NCBI RefSeq assembly: GCF_003234365.2
Contig: NZ_CP126260.1
Coordinates: forward strand, 372,001 to 436,000
DNA: 64,000 nucleotides
Direction of reading: 5' to 3'
Source of the DNA: Curtobacterium sp. MCJR17_020
Lineage (GTDB): Bacteria > Actinomycetota > Actinomycetes > Actinomycetales > Microbacteriaceae
This document shows positions 26,165 through 34,033 of this stretch, piece by piece. The notes beneath the pieces were generated by a model, which searched no databases, had not been told where the DNA came from, and worked only from the letters and a program-made list of their open reading frames with translations. The first letter of the stretch is position 1. Each line of letters opens with the position of its first letter. Made by a program: the position numbers and the translations under genes.

Positions 26165-26797
26165 TCACGTACCCGGTGCGTTCAGCGAGACGCTCCGAGT
26201 GGCGAGTGCCTCGACGGTCGGCGAATGGGTCGCGATGAGCACGGCCGCCCCGTCGACGGCGAGTTCGGCCAGCAGGTCGAGCACCATCGCCGCGTTCCCG
26301 TCGTCGAGTGCGCTGGTCGGCTCGTCGGCAAGGATGACCGACGGGCGCTTCACCAGGAGCCTCGCCATCGCCACCCGTTGCTGCTCGCCTCCGCTGAGCT
26401 CGTGGACTCGGTCGGTTGCACGTCCGGTCAGGCCGACGCGATCGAGCGCGTCGCTCGTGCGGACCTCCTGGCTCGGTCCGCGGGATGTCCGAGCGATGTC
26501 GATGTTCGCCTGAACGGTCGTGTCAGCGACCAATCCGAAGTCCTGGAACAGGTAGCCCAAGTAGCGCTGGCGCAGGAGCCGAGCCTGCCGCCTGCTTCGA
26601 CTCACCGGTTCGCCGGCGATGCGGATCGTCCCTGAGTCGAGGGAATCGAGGTGTCCCACGCAGTCGAGGAGTGTGGACTTCCCAGAGCCACTCGGCCCGA
26701 CCAGGCAGACGATCTCGCCGCGCGCGACGTCGAACGACAGATCGTTCCACAGGGTCCGCCGTCCGTGGTGTTTTGATGCGTGTCGTACCTCGATCAT
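26165..26797 (-). CDS. ABC transporter ATP-binding protein of lactococcin-972-type bacteriocin locus
   Basis: A 210-aa ATPase with Walker A VGPSGSGKST, signature LSGGEQQR and Walker B VILADEPTSALD. Its length and sequence fit the MacB/LolD-like ATPases that accompany lactococcin 972-type genes, which are thought to give export help or immunity. The start overlaps the stop of the permease gene by 4 nt (ATGA), so the two are co-translated. It is the last gene of the three-gene operon bacteriocin-permease-ATPase. Confidence 0.9.
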   Translation of the reverse strand: MIEVRHASKHHGRRTLWNDLSFDVARGEIVCLVGPSGSGKSTLLDCVGHLDSLDSGTIRIAGEPVSRSRRQARLLRQRYLGYLFQDFGLVADTTVQANIDIARTSRGPSQEVRTSDALDRVGLTGRATDRVHELSGGEQQRVAMARLLVKRPSVILADEPTSALDDGNAAMVLDLLAELAVDGAAVLIATHSPTVEALATRSVSLNAPGT

Positions 26798-28821
26798 CGT
26801 GCTCCGTTTCCTCGATACCGGAGGGTGTTGCGCGCGGTGGTGGCCAGGACGACGCCGTTGACCGCACTCACCGCTGCGATGGCGAGCAGTGCCAGTGCAC
26901 CGGCGGTCCCCGCCGACTGCGCGACGGGATCGAGCACCGAGGTGCGTCCCGTCCCGTCCGGGCGAGCGCCCCACCAGGAGTTGACAGCGGCGACGACGGC
27001 GATCGACACCAGTGCGGTCTCGACGAACAGGAGCCCGGCGTCGGCCCGGACGGCTGAGGTGCCGCTGGCGAGTTTCGCGAACAGCGCGCGACCGTGGCGA
27101 CGCCGGTGTGCGACCGTCCCGAGCAGCCCCAGCACGACGCTGACGATCAGGGCGCTGGCCACCGTGGCTGTGGCGATCACGGTCATCGTGGCCGCGAACC
27201 GTGCCTGCTCGGCGGCGACCTGTCCCACTGCGACCACCGCGCTGAACTCCCTGCGGACGTCCGACGCGTTGATCGACCGTTCCGCGACGGCGCGGTTCTG
27301 GAACACCACGTCTCCGGTGGACAGCCACGAACCGAGCTGATCGGCTGAGAAGACGTCGGCCGGCCTCGGGACGACCACGATGACGGCGTCAGCGAGCCAG
27401 GAGCGCGTCGACGAATCGTCCGGGTACGAGTAGACCTGCTGGCGTGCAAGTCGACCACCGGTGATCTGCTGCCGTGCGGCGGCGGGCGCCTCTCGCAGCT
27501 GCCAGTCGGCGAGCGCGGCGACGAGCCGACGCCGATCGAGCCGACTGTCGGCTGGGATCCACACGGAGATGTCCGCATCGTCGGCGGTGATGCGGTTGCC
27601 GTCCTCGGCGCGGACGTCCTGCAAGCCGAGGTAGCCAGCGTCGACGAAGAGCGCCGGAACCGTGGAATTCCCCTGCCCGCTGGACACCTCGACGGTCGCG
27701 GCGAGCAGCGCGTCACGCTGCTCGAGCGCTCTGCCGGCGAAGGCTCCGATGCGGTCCCAGTACTGCTGCGAGTCGATCGGACGGGGGTCCGGGGTGACCC
27801 AGAGCTGGACGGTCTCACCTGCGGCTCGGAGGTCGCGTTCTGCTGTCCCGGAACGGACGGTCGCAACGGCACCCGACAGGTCGAACACGGCGGTGACGAG
27901 CAGGAGGAGCGCGGGCGCGCGGGCAACCTGCGCGACGAGCACGAGCGCTCCGACGGGTCGAGCACCTCGGAGTGCGGTGGTCAGCGGCTGTCGACAGGCG
28001 AGCACCGTGCCGATCGTGTGGGCGGCGATGACCGGTGCCAGCAACGCTGTGCCGATCACGACGACTGCTGTGGCGAACGTCGCCGCTGACGCGAGCCCGT
28101 TGTACAAGAACAGACCGAAGGCGACCACGGGGGCGCCGACGACGGTGGCGAGCAGGGTTCCGCGGACCTCGGCCAGCTCACTGACCACGATGGAGGCGGT
28201 GCTCTGTCCGTGCAGTCGTCGAACCGCACTCCGGCGAGGGGCGCCGAGCGTCCCCATCAGGCACAGCGTGACGCATCCCAACGTGAGGGCGCCGACGAGG
28301 CCGGACGTCCCGCTGAACCCGTCGCTGACTCCCATGCGGCGCAGGAACGGCACTCGTTCCGAGCTGACGTCGTAGCCGAGGCCGGAGAGGGCATCGAGTA
28401 CCGCGCGCCGAGCAGCGTCGTCTCCGAAGACCGCGTAGGAGCCGACGGGATCGAAGTGGTCGAGGTCCGACATCGGGAGGACGGTGGTGCTCATCGACCT
28501 GGTGAAGTCGCCGTACCCGTCGCTGAGCCAGCCCGCACCCAGACTCGACGGCGCACCGGTCACCAGCGCATGGCGGAGCGTCGTCGGTGCCGCGCGATCG
28601 GCCACGACACGGACGATCGTCGCGCCCTCGGTCTCGGCGACCTGTTCGAGTGACTTCGCGACCCGCTGGTTCGACGCGGTGTCGGCGCCCGCTGCAGCGG
28701 TCACCACCGACGACGCACCGACGAGCCCGGCCTCACTGACCTGCACGAGGCCGATGAACCCGAGAACGGACGCGAGGAGCGGCGGGACGACGTACGCGAG
28801 TGTCACCGAGCGGATGTTCAT
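26794..28821 (-). CDS. Bacteriocin-associated integral membrane protein (lactococcin 972 system permease)
   Basis: A 675-aa membrane protein with an N-terminal helix (about 7-28), a large extracytoplasmic domain (about 30-170), a first helix set (about 175-330), a second exposed domain (about 335-560) and further helices to the end. This FtsX/MacB-like layout and size match the bacteriocin-associated permeases (TIGR01654) linked to lactococcin 972 genes. ATG 28821 is preceded by AAGGGGGAG. It lies 55 nt after the bacteriocin gene and overlaps the ATPase gene. Probable role: immunity or export, by analogy. Confidence 0.85.
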   Translation of the reverse strand: MNIRSVTLAYVVPPLLASVLGFIGLVQVSEAGLVGASSVVTAAAGADTASNQRVAKSLEQVAETEGATIVRVVADRAAPTTLRHALVTGAPSSLGAGWLSDGYGDFTRSMSTTVLPMSDLDHFDPVGSYAVFGDDAARRAVLDALSGLGYDVSSERVPFLRRMGVSDGFSGTSGLVGALTLGCVTLCLMGTLGAPRRSAVRRLHGQSTASIVVSELAEVRGTLLATVVGAPVVAFGLFLYNGLASAATFATAVVVIGTALLAPVIAAHTIGTVLACRQPLTTALRGARPVGALVLVAQVARAPALLLLVTAVFDLSGAVATVRSGTAERDLRAAGETVQLWVTPDPRPIDSQQYWDRIGAFAGRALEQRDALLAATVEVSSGQGNSTVPALFVDAGYLGLQDVRAEDGNRITADDADISVWIPADSRLDRRRLVAALADWQLREAPAAARQQITGGRLARQQVYSYPDDSSTRSWLADAVIVVVPRPADVFSADQLGSWLSTGDVVFQNRAVAERSINASDVRREFSAVVAVGQVAAEQARFAATMTVIATATVASALIVSVVLGLLGTVAHRRRHGRALFAKLASGTSAVRADAGLLFVETALVSIAVVAAVNSWWGARPDGTGRTSVLDPVAQSAGTAGALALLAIAAVSAVNGVVLATTARNTLRYRGNGAR

Positions 28822-28876
28822 GCTCCCCCTTGCGATCGGAGGAGCGGGCTCTCCCTCGGAGCGCCCGCTCCTCGCC

Positions 28877-29269
28877 TCAGCAGTTGTGGTAGTACGCCTT
28901 GTTGCCGCTGCTCGCCTTCGGAGTCATCGCCATCGCGTACTTCCCACCGGGCACGTTCGACACGCGCTTCGACTTCTTGCCGACGGCGGTCGCGCCGTGG
29001 CACCGCTTCTCGCGGAAGTAGTTCGACCACGTGTCGTCGCGACCCACACCCCACTGCCAGAAGCTCCCACCCCCACCGTCGTCATGCGTCGAGTAGTCGC
29101 GGGTTCCACCGCTCACGCCCGCACCCGGGTCGACGATCGTGACGCCGCCGGTCTCCGCGCCGGACCCGAGGACCTCGAGCGCTGACGCGGATGCGACCGT
29201 GGCCGGCCCGGCGATCAGGCCCACTGCCAAACCGATCCCGATCAATGCCTTCGCCTTGCTGTTCTGCAT
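28877..29269 (-). CDS. Lactococcin 972 family bacteriocin precursor
   Basis: A 130-aa Sec-exported precursor. The signal peptide MQNSKAKALIGIGLAVGLIA ends near residue 28-30 (ASASA). The C-terminal half has the family signature: SFWQWGVGRDDTWSNYF, then H91-G-A-T-A, a basic stretch, GGKYAMA and a terminal AYYHNC. Lactococcin 972 inhibits septum formation by binding lipid II. Unlike that peptide, this one has two cysteines (C90 and C130), which could form a disulfide. AAAGGGGA lies 6 nt before ATG 29269. A G8 tract lies in the leader. Confidence 0.85.
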   Translation of the reverse strand: MQNSKAKALIGIGLAVGLIAGPATVASASALEVLGSGAETGGVTIVDPGAGVSGGTRDYSTHDDGGGGSFWQWGVGRDDTWSNYFREKRCHGATAVGKKSKRVSNVPGGKYAMAMTPKASSGNKAYYHNC

Positions 29270-29311
29270 GGTTCCCCTTTCGGACGCCCCCCCCTGTGGG
29301 ACTCGAGCGTC

Positions 29312-29341
29312 ACACTGGCAGGGTCGAGAATGTGATGTCAA
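29312..29341 (-). promoter_or_regulatory. Candidate promoter of the bacteriocin operon
   Basis: On the minus strand, TTGACA (29341-29336) is followed after 18 nt by CAGTGT (29317-29312), about 43 nt upstream of the bacteriocin ATG. The -35 is a perfect consensus; the -10 is weak. A run of eight G (plus-strand C, about 29287-29294) lies in the presumed leader. Confidence 0.5.
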
Positions 29342-29429
29342 GCCGGTGAAACATCAACACTCCGCGCCGCCCTGCCCAGGCGGATCGTCACGCACGTTGG
29401 CGTTCCGAGGTCGACTCGCTACTGTGATG

Positions 29430-29446
29430 GGAACTGGTCATGTCCG
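29430..29446 (+). promoter_or_regulatory. Candidate GntR (NagR/DasR-type) operator upstream of its own gene
   Basis: GGAACTGGTCATGTCCG matches 16 of 17 bases with the site at 32527-32543 upstream of the PTS EIIC gene. Both resemble the TGGTC-type dre sites bound by DasR/NagR regulators. It lies about 45 nt before the regulator start, next to TACTGT, a possible -10. Confidence 0.65.
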
Positions 29447-29490
29447 CGCATGACCACCACCCAGGACCAGCAACGGAGCACGAGGGACGC

Positions 29491-30225
29491 ATGACGAGCC
29501 GCATCACCGAGGGTGCCGAACCGAAGCACCAGCAGTTGCGGCGCATCCTGCTCGACCTCGCCACCGCACGCCTGGCCCCCGGCGCCGCGATCCCGTCCGA
29601 ACGCCAGCTCATCGCCGAGTACGGCGTCTCGCGGATCACCGTGCGCGAAGCCCTCGGACAGCTCGTCAACGAGGGCTACCTCGAGCGTGTGCGCGGCAAG
29701 GGCACCTTCGTGGCGCACCGACCCGTGCAGTCGACGTTGCACCTGGCGTCGTTCACCGAGGAGATGCGGGCGATGGGCCACGTGCCGACCACCGTCGTTC
29801 TGGTGCGCGAGGAGCGCGTGCCGCCGAGCGACACCGTGGCGGCGCTGCGGCTCGACGCGGAGGTGTCGGCCTTCCACGTGAAGCGACTGCGGATGGCGGA
29901 CGGCGCTCCGGTGTCGATCGACGACGCCTGGCTCGTGGCCGATGCGTTCCCGGGCCTGCTCGACCATGACCTGTCCGGGTCGGTGTACTCGATCATCGCG
30001 AACGAGTACGGCACCCCGATCGACCGCGCGCAGCAGACGGTGGCCGCGAACCCCGCCGCCGACGACGTCGCGACGCTGCTCGGCACGAAGACCGGTGCTC
30101 CGGTGCTCGAGTTCGACCGGGTGTCATACGCCGGGGAGCGCCCTGTGGAACACACCCGCAGCTGGTACCGCTCGGACCGCTACCGCGTGCAGATGGAGGT
30201 CACCGCGACACAGACTGCTGTGTAG
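29491..30225 (+). CDS. GntR family regulator with UTRA domain (NagR/DasR-like)
   Basis: A 244-aa HutC-subfamily regulator. The winged helix-turn-helix (about 12-75) contains IPSERQLIAEYGVSRITVRE and VRGKGTFVAH; the UTRA ligand domain (about 95-240) ends WYRSDRYRVQMEV. Such proteins sense amino-sugar phosphates and control PTS and chitin/GlcNAc genes. A shared operator upstream of this gene and of the PTS EIIC gene 3 kb away supports that target. ATG 29491 has GAGGG 5-9 nt upstream. The gene is separated from its PTS genes by a low-G+C two-gene island. Confidence 0.88.
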   Translation: MTSRITEGAEPKHQQLRRILLDLATARLAPGAAIPSERQLIAEYGVSRITVREALGQLVNEGYLERVRGKGTFVAHRPVQSTLHLASFTEEMRAMGHVPTTVVLVREERVPPSDTVAALRLDAEVSAFHVKRLRMADGAPVSIDDAWLVADAFPGLLDHDLSGSVYSIIANEYGTPIDRAQQTVAANPAADDVATLLGTKTGAPVLEFDRVSYAGERPVEHTRSWYRSDRYRVQMEVTATQTAV

Positions 30226-30343
30226 CGCGGCGCTGGGACGCGTGTCCGTTCTTTCGGGTCGCACCTTGACAAGTTCACAGGTTTTCGCCATTCTGTGGTG
30301 ACCGCGTGGCATAGGAAGCGCGCAGACTATGGGGGTACTCCAA

Positions 30344-30655
30344 ATGGATATTCGTAATGCAATTCTCCAGTCAAAGCTTGGGCGCAACGTCGCGCTCGCG
30401 GGAACTGCGGTCGCGGTGATCGGTGCGGGAATCGTTCTGCCCACTGGCCCGGCTGCCCAGGCCGCAACATGCAGTCTCGGCCCGATCGCCAAGGCTTCGA
30501 GCTATGTCCAGAGGTGTGGTCTGAGTCAGATTGCTTACACCTACCAGAAGACCGTGGTCAAACCGCGACAGAAGTGCTACTACTTCCTGGCCACGGCGTG
30601 GAATCCTTGCTCCACACCCACTCAGTACAACACCTACGCCTGCAAGGCCATTTGA
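30344..30655 (+). CDS. Secreted five-cysteine small protein, putative modified peptide precursor
   Basis: A 103-aa precursor. MDIRNAILQSKLGRNVALAG opens a Sec signal peptide that ends with PAAQA (about residue 40). The mature part is about 63 residues with five cysteines (ATC, QRC, QKC, NPC, YAC), a basic middle KTVVKPRQK and many Tyr/Thr/Ser. An odd cysteine number leaves one free after two disulfides. ATG 30344 has GGGGG 8 nt upstream; ATG 30329 (AGGAAG upstream) would add five residues. The glycosyltransferase gene starts 4 nt after the stop. I recognise no family; G+C is lower than in neighbours. Confidence 0.7.
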   Translation: MDIRNAILQSKLGRNVALAGTAVAVIGAGIVLPTGPAAQAATCSLGPIAKASSYVQRCGLSQIAYTYQKTVVKPRQKCYYFLATAWNPCSTPTQYNTYACKAI

Positions 30656-30659
30656 CCGA

Positions 30660-31736
30660 GTGATCAAATCCCACTCCGTCGGGCTCGTCAGCGCGGTTCT
30701 CGCTGGCGAACGCGGGGACGTCGAGCGGTGCGTGGGCTCCATACGGGACCACGGTTTCCGCGTGGAGGTGTTCGACACCACGTCTGATGAAAGGCATGCG
30801 CGGCTGGCCCAAGCCGGCGTCACCGTTACCAGCTTGCGATGGGACGGGTCCTTCGCCTCGGCGCGTAACCGGGCTCTCGAATCCATGCAGCTTCGACGGT
30901 CCGGAGAATATGTTCTGTGGATCGATAGTGACGAGCGACTGCGCGTTCCGCCGAGCGAGCAGTCCTTAAAGGCGCTTGATTCCCGAACCGTGGCTTGCCC
31001 GCGGATAAAGGACACGGATTTCGAGACGCAAGGTGTCGCCCGGGTTCACAAGATCAAGGGATTCGTGTTCGACGGGCTCGTGCACGAGTACCTCAAAACG
31101 GTTGATGGCGACCCGGCAATCCACCGGTCCGATCCTGCTTTGATCGAACACGATGGCTACAGCAATTGGGACCGAAGGCCTCGCAATGACCGCTTGTTGC
31201 GGCGCCAGATCGCGCTCGAGCCAGAGAACTTGCGGTGGAGGCCATTCTGGGTCCGCGATTCAGGGCAGTCCCTCTCGGATAGAGAAATCGCTCGCGCAAT
31301 TCGTGAGCAAGCAGCACTTCCGACGTGGTGCCCTGAGCTCGGCGGGCTGACGCCATCGGAGTACATGCGGATGATTGCGTGGCATGGTGCATGGCATCTC
31401 ATCAGCCGCGGAAGTTCGCGCCTTGTCGGACCTGCGCTTAGTCGATTTCACCTCGGGGATGACGAGTCCGCCTCTGAGGTGCTCTACCTCCGCCTCATCG
31501 CTGAAGCCATTAGCGGACACATTGCTGACTCGCTCATCGACGAGGCGTTCGCGTTCAGATCGCGCACCCTCGACCGTGATGACGAGTTCCCTTGGCTCGA
31601 TGCTGGCGTTGCTGTCGCTCTCGAAGCGGCCGGGCGTCGATCTGAGGCTGACATCTATCGGTCGGCGAGCCCCGCCTTCAACGATCCATTCTGCGAAGAC
31701 TCGCGCTTGCGTCCGAGTTTCATGACCGGTCGGTAG
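30660..31736 (+). CDS. GT2-type glycosyltransferase, SunS/TPR-glycosyltransferase-like
   Basis: A 358-aa cytoplasmic protein with a GT-A fold N-terminus. Seen: VGLVSAVLAGERGDVERCV, then SFASARNRALE and the metal-binding YVLWIDSDERL (D-x-D-E), followed by GFVFDGLVHEYL and LIEHDGYSNWDRRPRNDRLL, the order found in GT2 proteins that carry a C-terminal helical/TPR domain, a group that includes the peptide S-glycosyltransferase SunS. The rest is helical. GTG 30660 has no clear ribosome site and probably depends on coupling to the peptide gene. One hand-counted line is 55 % G+C, and a TTA codon occurs, so recent acquisition is likely. Confidence 0.75.
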   Translation: MIKSHSVGLVSAVLAGERGDVERCVGSIRDHGFRVEVFDTTSDERHARLAQAGVTVTSLRWDGSFASARNRALESMQLRRSGEYVLWIDSDERLRVPPSEQSLKALDSRTVACPRIKDTDFETQGVARVHKIKGFVFDGLVHEYLKTVDGDPAIHRSDPALIEHDGYSNWDRRPRNDRLLRRQIALEPENLRWRPFWVRDSGQSLSDREIARAIREQAALPTWCPELGGLTPSEYMRMIAWHGAWHLISRGSSRLVGPALSRFHLGDDESASEVLYLRLIAEAISGHIADSLIDEAFAFRSRTLDRDDEFPWLDAGVAVALEAAGRRSEADIYRSASPAFNDPFCEDSRLRPSFMTGR

Positions 31737-31776
31737 GGCTCCTCGGTTCGAGCGGTGCCGCTCGCAAGCATCGCGA

Positions 31777-32229
31777 TCACACCTCGAAGAGCGTGTCCCC
31801 CTCGCACACCGTTGTACCGACGGTGTCCTGCACGACCGAGTCCGGCGCGGAGCCGAGCACGACGACCGGGCAGATCGGCGAGTAGCCGGCGGCGGAGATC
31901 ACCGAGGGGGTGAACCGGACGACGGGGTCGCCTGCGGTGACCGTCGCGCCCTCGGTCGCGAGGAGCTCGAAGCCCTCGCCCGCGAGCTTCACGGTGTCGA
32001 TGCCGACGTGCACGAGGACGTCCGTGCCGGCCGCGCCCTGCAGCGCGAACGCGTGCGGGTGCAGCTTCACGATGGTGCCGTCGACCGGCGCCACCGCGGT
32101 GATCGCGCCCTCGATGCCCGTCGGGTCCACGGCCACACCGGCGCCGACGAGCTGGCCGGCGAACACCGGGTCCGGCACGTCGGCGAGGGCGACGACCGGG
32201 CCGGCGAACGGGGTGCGGACCGCGGTCAC
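31777..32229 (-). CDS. PTS glucose-type EIIA component
   Basis: A 150-aa phosphocarrier of the Crr/EIIA-Glc family. The phosphorylated histidine is H74 in VLVHVGIDTVKL, with the second active-site histidine H59 in LHPHAF. It takes phosphate from HPr and passes it to EIIB. GTG 32229 overlaps the EIIB stop by 4 nt (GTGA), so EIIB and EIIA are one operon, divergent from the EIIC gene. The stop is 40 nt from the convergent glycosyltransferase gene. Confidence 0.92.
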   Translation of the reverse strand: MTAVRTPFAGPVVALADVPDPVFAGQLVGAGVAVDPTGIEGAITAVAPVDGTIVKLHPHAFALQGAAGTDVLVHVGIDTVKLAGEGFELLATEGATVTAGDPVVRFTPSVISAAGYSPICPVVVLGSAPDSVVQDTVGTTVCEGDTLFEV

Positions 32230-32462
32230 AGCTCGTCCTGGATGTCCTGCGCGAGGTTGTCGGCGACCGTGCCGACGATGACCTGCCAGCCAGTGCCGCC
32301 ACCGATGACGGCCTGGGCGCCCGCAGCCTGCAGCGCGGCCTTGTCGACGAGGTCTCCGTCCTCGACCTCGACTCGGAGGCGCGTGATGCAGCCCTCGACC
32401 TCTTCGATGTTGTCGGCACCGCCGAGCGCGGCGATGATGTCGGCTGCCTTGATGTCGGCCAT
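32226..32462 (-). CDS. PTS glucose/GlcNAc-type EIIB component
   Basis: A 78-aa EIIB domain with the phosphocysteine in VEGCITRLRVEV (C25). It carries phosphate from EIIA to the sugar on EIIC. The start ATG 32462 is chosen because GAGGAGGAAA lies just upstream; a longer frame to 32492 would cover that site. It is the first gene of the EIIB-EIIA pair and faces the EIIC gene across a 178-bp divergent control region. Confidence 0.92.
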   Translation of the reverse strand: MADIKAADIIAALGGADNIEEVEGCITRLRVEVEDGDLVDKAALQAAGAQAVIGGGTGWQVIVGTVADNLAQDIQDEL

Positions 32463-32495
32463 CGTTTCCTCCTCGTTAAGGGTTTGCGTCACAGG

Positions 32496-32524
32496 TTGAC
32501 ACCGGACCGGTCTCGGATCAGACT
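32496..32524 (+). promoter_or_regulatory. Candidate promoter of the PTS EIIC gene
   Basis: TTGACA (32496-32501) and CAGACT (32519-32524) with a 17-nt spacer. The predicted transcript start falls within the GntR operator at 32527-32543, so a bound repressor would block it. Confidence 0.55.
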
Positions 32525-32526
32525 AC

Positions 32527-32543
32527 GGAACTGGTCATGACCG
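32527..32543 (+). promoter_or_regulatory. Candidate GntR (NagR/DasR-type) operator in the PTS divergent region
   Basis: GGAACTGGTCATGACCG, containing the palindrome GGTCATGACC. It matches 16 of 17 bases with 29430-29446 in front of the GntR gene and lies directly after the -10 of the EIIC promoter. Confidence 0.7.
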
Positions 32544-32640
32544 GACAGGACCGGACCTGGCGACACCGCCGAGGTTACCTGCGCTGGCTGCACGACTCAA
32601 CTCACCCCGACAGCTCCACCCAAAGACGAGAGGACCTCCG

Positions 32641-33906
32641 ATGAGCGCCACCACTGCCACGGATGTGCCGGAGAAGAAGAAGCCGAAGAAGCAGTCCCGG
32701 CTGTTCGCGCAAGCGCAGCGCCTCGGACGGAGTCTGCTCCTGCCGATCGCGGTCATGCCCGCCGCGGGCATCCTGAACCGCATCGGCCAGGCAGATCTCC
32801 TCGGTGCGATTCCTGGCTTCGAACAGGGAGCGTCCGTCATTGGAGCTGCGGGAAGTGCGATCTTCACGTGGCTTCCCCTACTGTTTGCGGTCGGCATCGC
32901 GATCGGGTGGGCGAAGAAGTCAGACGGCACCACCGCACTGGCCGCAGTTGTCGGCTACATGGTCATGTACCAGGTCTTCGCCGTGATGTCCCCGATTGTT
33001 CTCGCCGGTGTGAAGGACGCGAACGGTGGCCAGAAGATGATCGACTTCGGCGTCCTAGGCGGCATCGTGATGGGCTTGACGGCCGCGACCCTCTGGCAAC
33101 GTTTCCACCGCACGAAGATGCCCGACTTCCTCGGGTTCTTCTCGGGGCGTCGACTAGTCCCGATCATCACGGCGGCAGCTGGTCTCGTGATCGCCGTGCT
33201 GATGGCGTTCGTCTACCGCTACTTCGACATCGCCCTGACGGCAGCCGGCCAGGCCGTCGCGGACAACGCCGTGATCGGTGGCGGCATCTTCGGGTTCGCG
33301 AACCGCATGCTCATCCCGATCGGGCTGCACCAGCTGCTCAACTTCTTCCCGTGGTTCCAACTAGGAAGTTTCAATGACGGCACGATGATCTGGCACGGTG
33401 ACATCGCTCGGTTCCTGCACGGCGACCCGACCGCGGGCATCTTCCAGACCGGCTTCTTCCCGATCATGATGTTCGCGCTGCCCGCCGGTGCCCTCGCCAT
33501 CTGGCGCAACGCCAAGCCGCAGAACCGCAAGCTCGTCGGCGGCATCATGCTCTCCGCCGCACTGACCTCGTTCGTGACCGGCATCACCGAGCCGCTCGAG
33601 TACTCGTTCATGTTCGTCGCGTTCCCGCTGTACATCATCCACGCGGTGCTCACCGGGACCTCGCTGGCCCTGGTCAACGCGCTCGGGATCCACGACGGGT
33701 TCTCGTTCTCGGCCGGCGCGATCGACTACGTGCTGAACTTCGGCAAGGCGGACGGGGCGATCTGGCTCATCCCGATCGGCCTCGGCTACGCGGTCGTCTA
33801 CTACTTCCTGTTCAGTTTCGTGATCAAGAAGTGGAACCTCCGCACGCCCGGGCGTGAAGAGGACACGATCGCCGAGAACACGATCGAAGCGGCCACGAAG
33901 CCGTAG
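32641..33906 (+). CDS. PTS transporter EIIC component (GlcNAc/glucose type)
   Basis: A 421-aa sugar permease of the phosphotransferase system. Family features: LLLPIAVMPAAGILNRIG near the N-terminus, about ten hydrophobic segments, and the conserved sugar-site region TSFVTGITEPLEYSFMFVA. The sequence type without fused EIIB resembles the actinobacterial GlcNAc permease (NagE2). EIIB and EIIA are encoded divergently. AGAGGACC precedes the start. Regulation by the GntR/UTRA protein is supported by the shared operator. Glucose cannot be excluded as substrate. Confidence 0.92.
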   Translation: MSATTATDVPEKKKPKKQSRLFAQAQRLGRSLLLPIAVMPAAGILNRIGQADLLGAIPGFEQGASVIGAAGSAIFTWLPLLFAVGIAIGWAKKSDGTTALAAVVGYMVMYQVFAVMSPIVLAGVKDANGGQKMIDFGVLGGIVMGLTAATLWQRFHRTKMPDFLGFFSGRRLVPIITAAAGLVIAVLMAFVYRYFDIALTAAGQAVADNAVIGGGIFGFANRMLIPIGLHQLLNFFPWFQLGSFNDGTMIWHGDIARFLHGDPTAGIFQTGFFPIMMFALPAGALAIWRNAKPQNRKLVGGIMLSAALTSFVTGITEPLEYSFMFVAFPLYIIHAVLTGTSLALVNALGIHDGFSFSAGAIDYVLNFGKADGAIWLIPIGLGYAVVYYFLFSFVIKKWNLRTPGREEDTIAENTIEAATKP

Positions 33907-33922
33907 ACGTCACCACGTGACG

Positions 33923-33962
33923 GACGGGAGGCCCGGTGCCAGCTGGCACCGGGCCTCCCGTC
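33923..33962. terminator. Recurring hairpin terminator after the EIIC gene
   Basis: Perfect palindrome with 20-bp arms (GACGGGAGGCCCGGTGCCAG) and no loop bases beyond the centre AG/CT, beginning 17 nt after the EIIC stop. Same family as the copies at 1204 and 45778. Confidence 0.8.
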
Positions 33963-33998
33963 AGTCTGTTGTCACCACCAGGGCGCTGATACCGGTTT

Positions 33999-34013
33999 TG
34001 ACAATCGTTATCA
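33999..34013 (+). promoter_or_regulatory. Zur box upstream of the zinc transporter operon
   Basis: TGACAATCGTTATCA is a palindrome of the TGAnAAnnnTTnTCA type bound by actinobacterial Zur. It lies 20 nt before the znuA start and just upstream of the -10 hexamer TACCGT (34022-34027). Zur itself is the fourth gene of this operon. Confidence 0.8.
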
Positions 34014-34033
34014 GCAAGCGCTACCGTCGGAGC

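Noticed and set aside
30558..31520. Several minus-strand frames opposite the peptide and glycosyltransferase genes
   Set aside because: No start signals or domains; the plus-strand genes have signal peptide and GT2 motifs.
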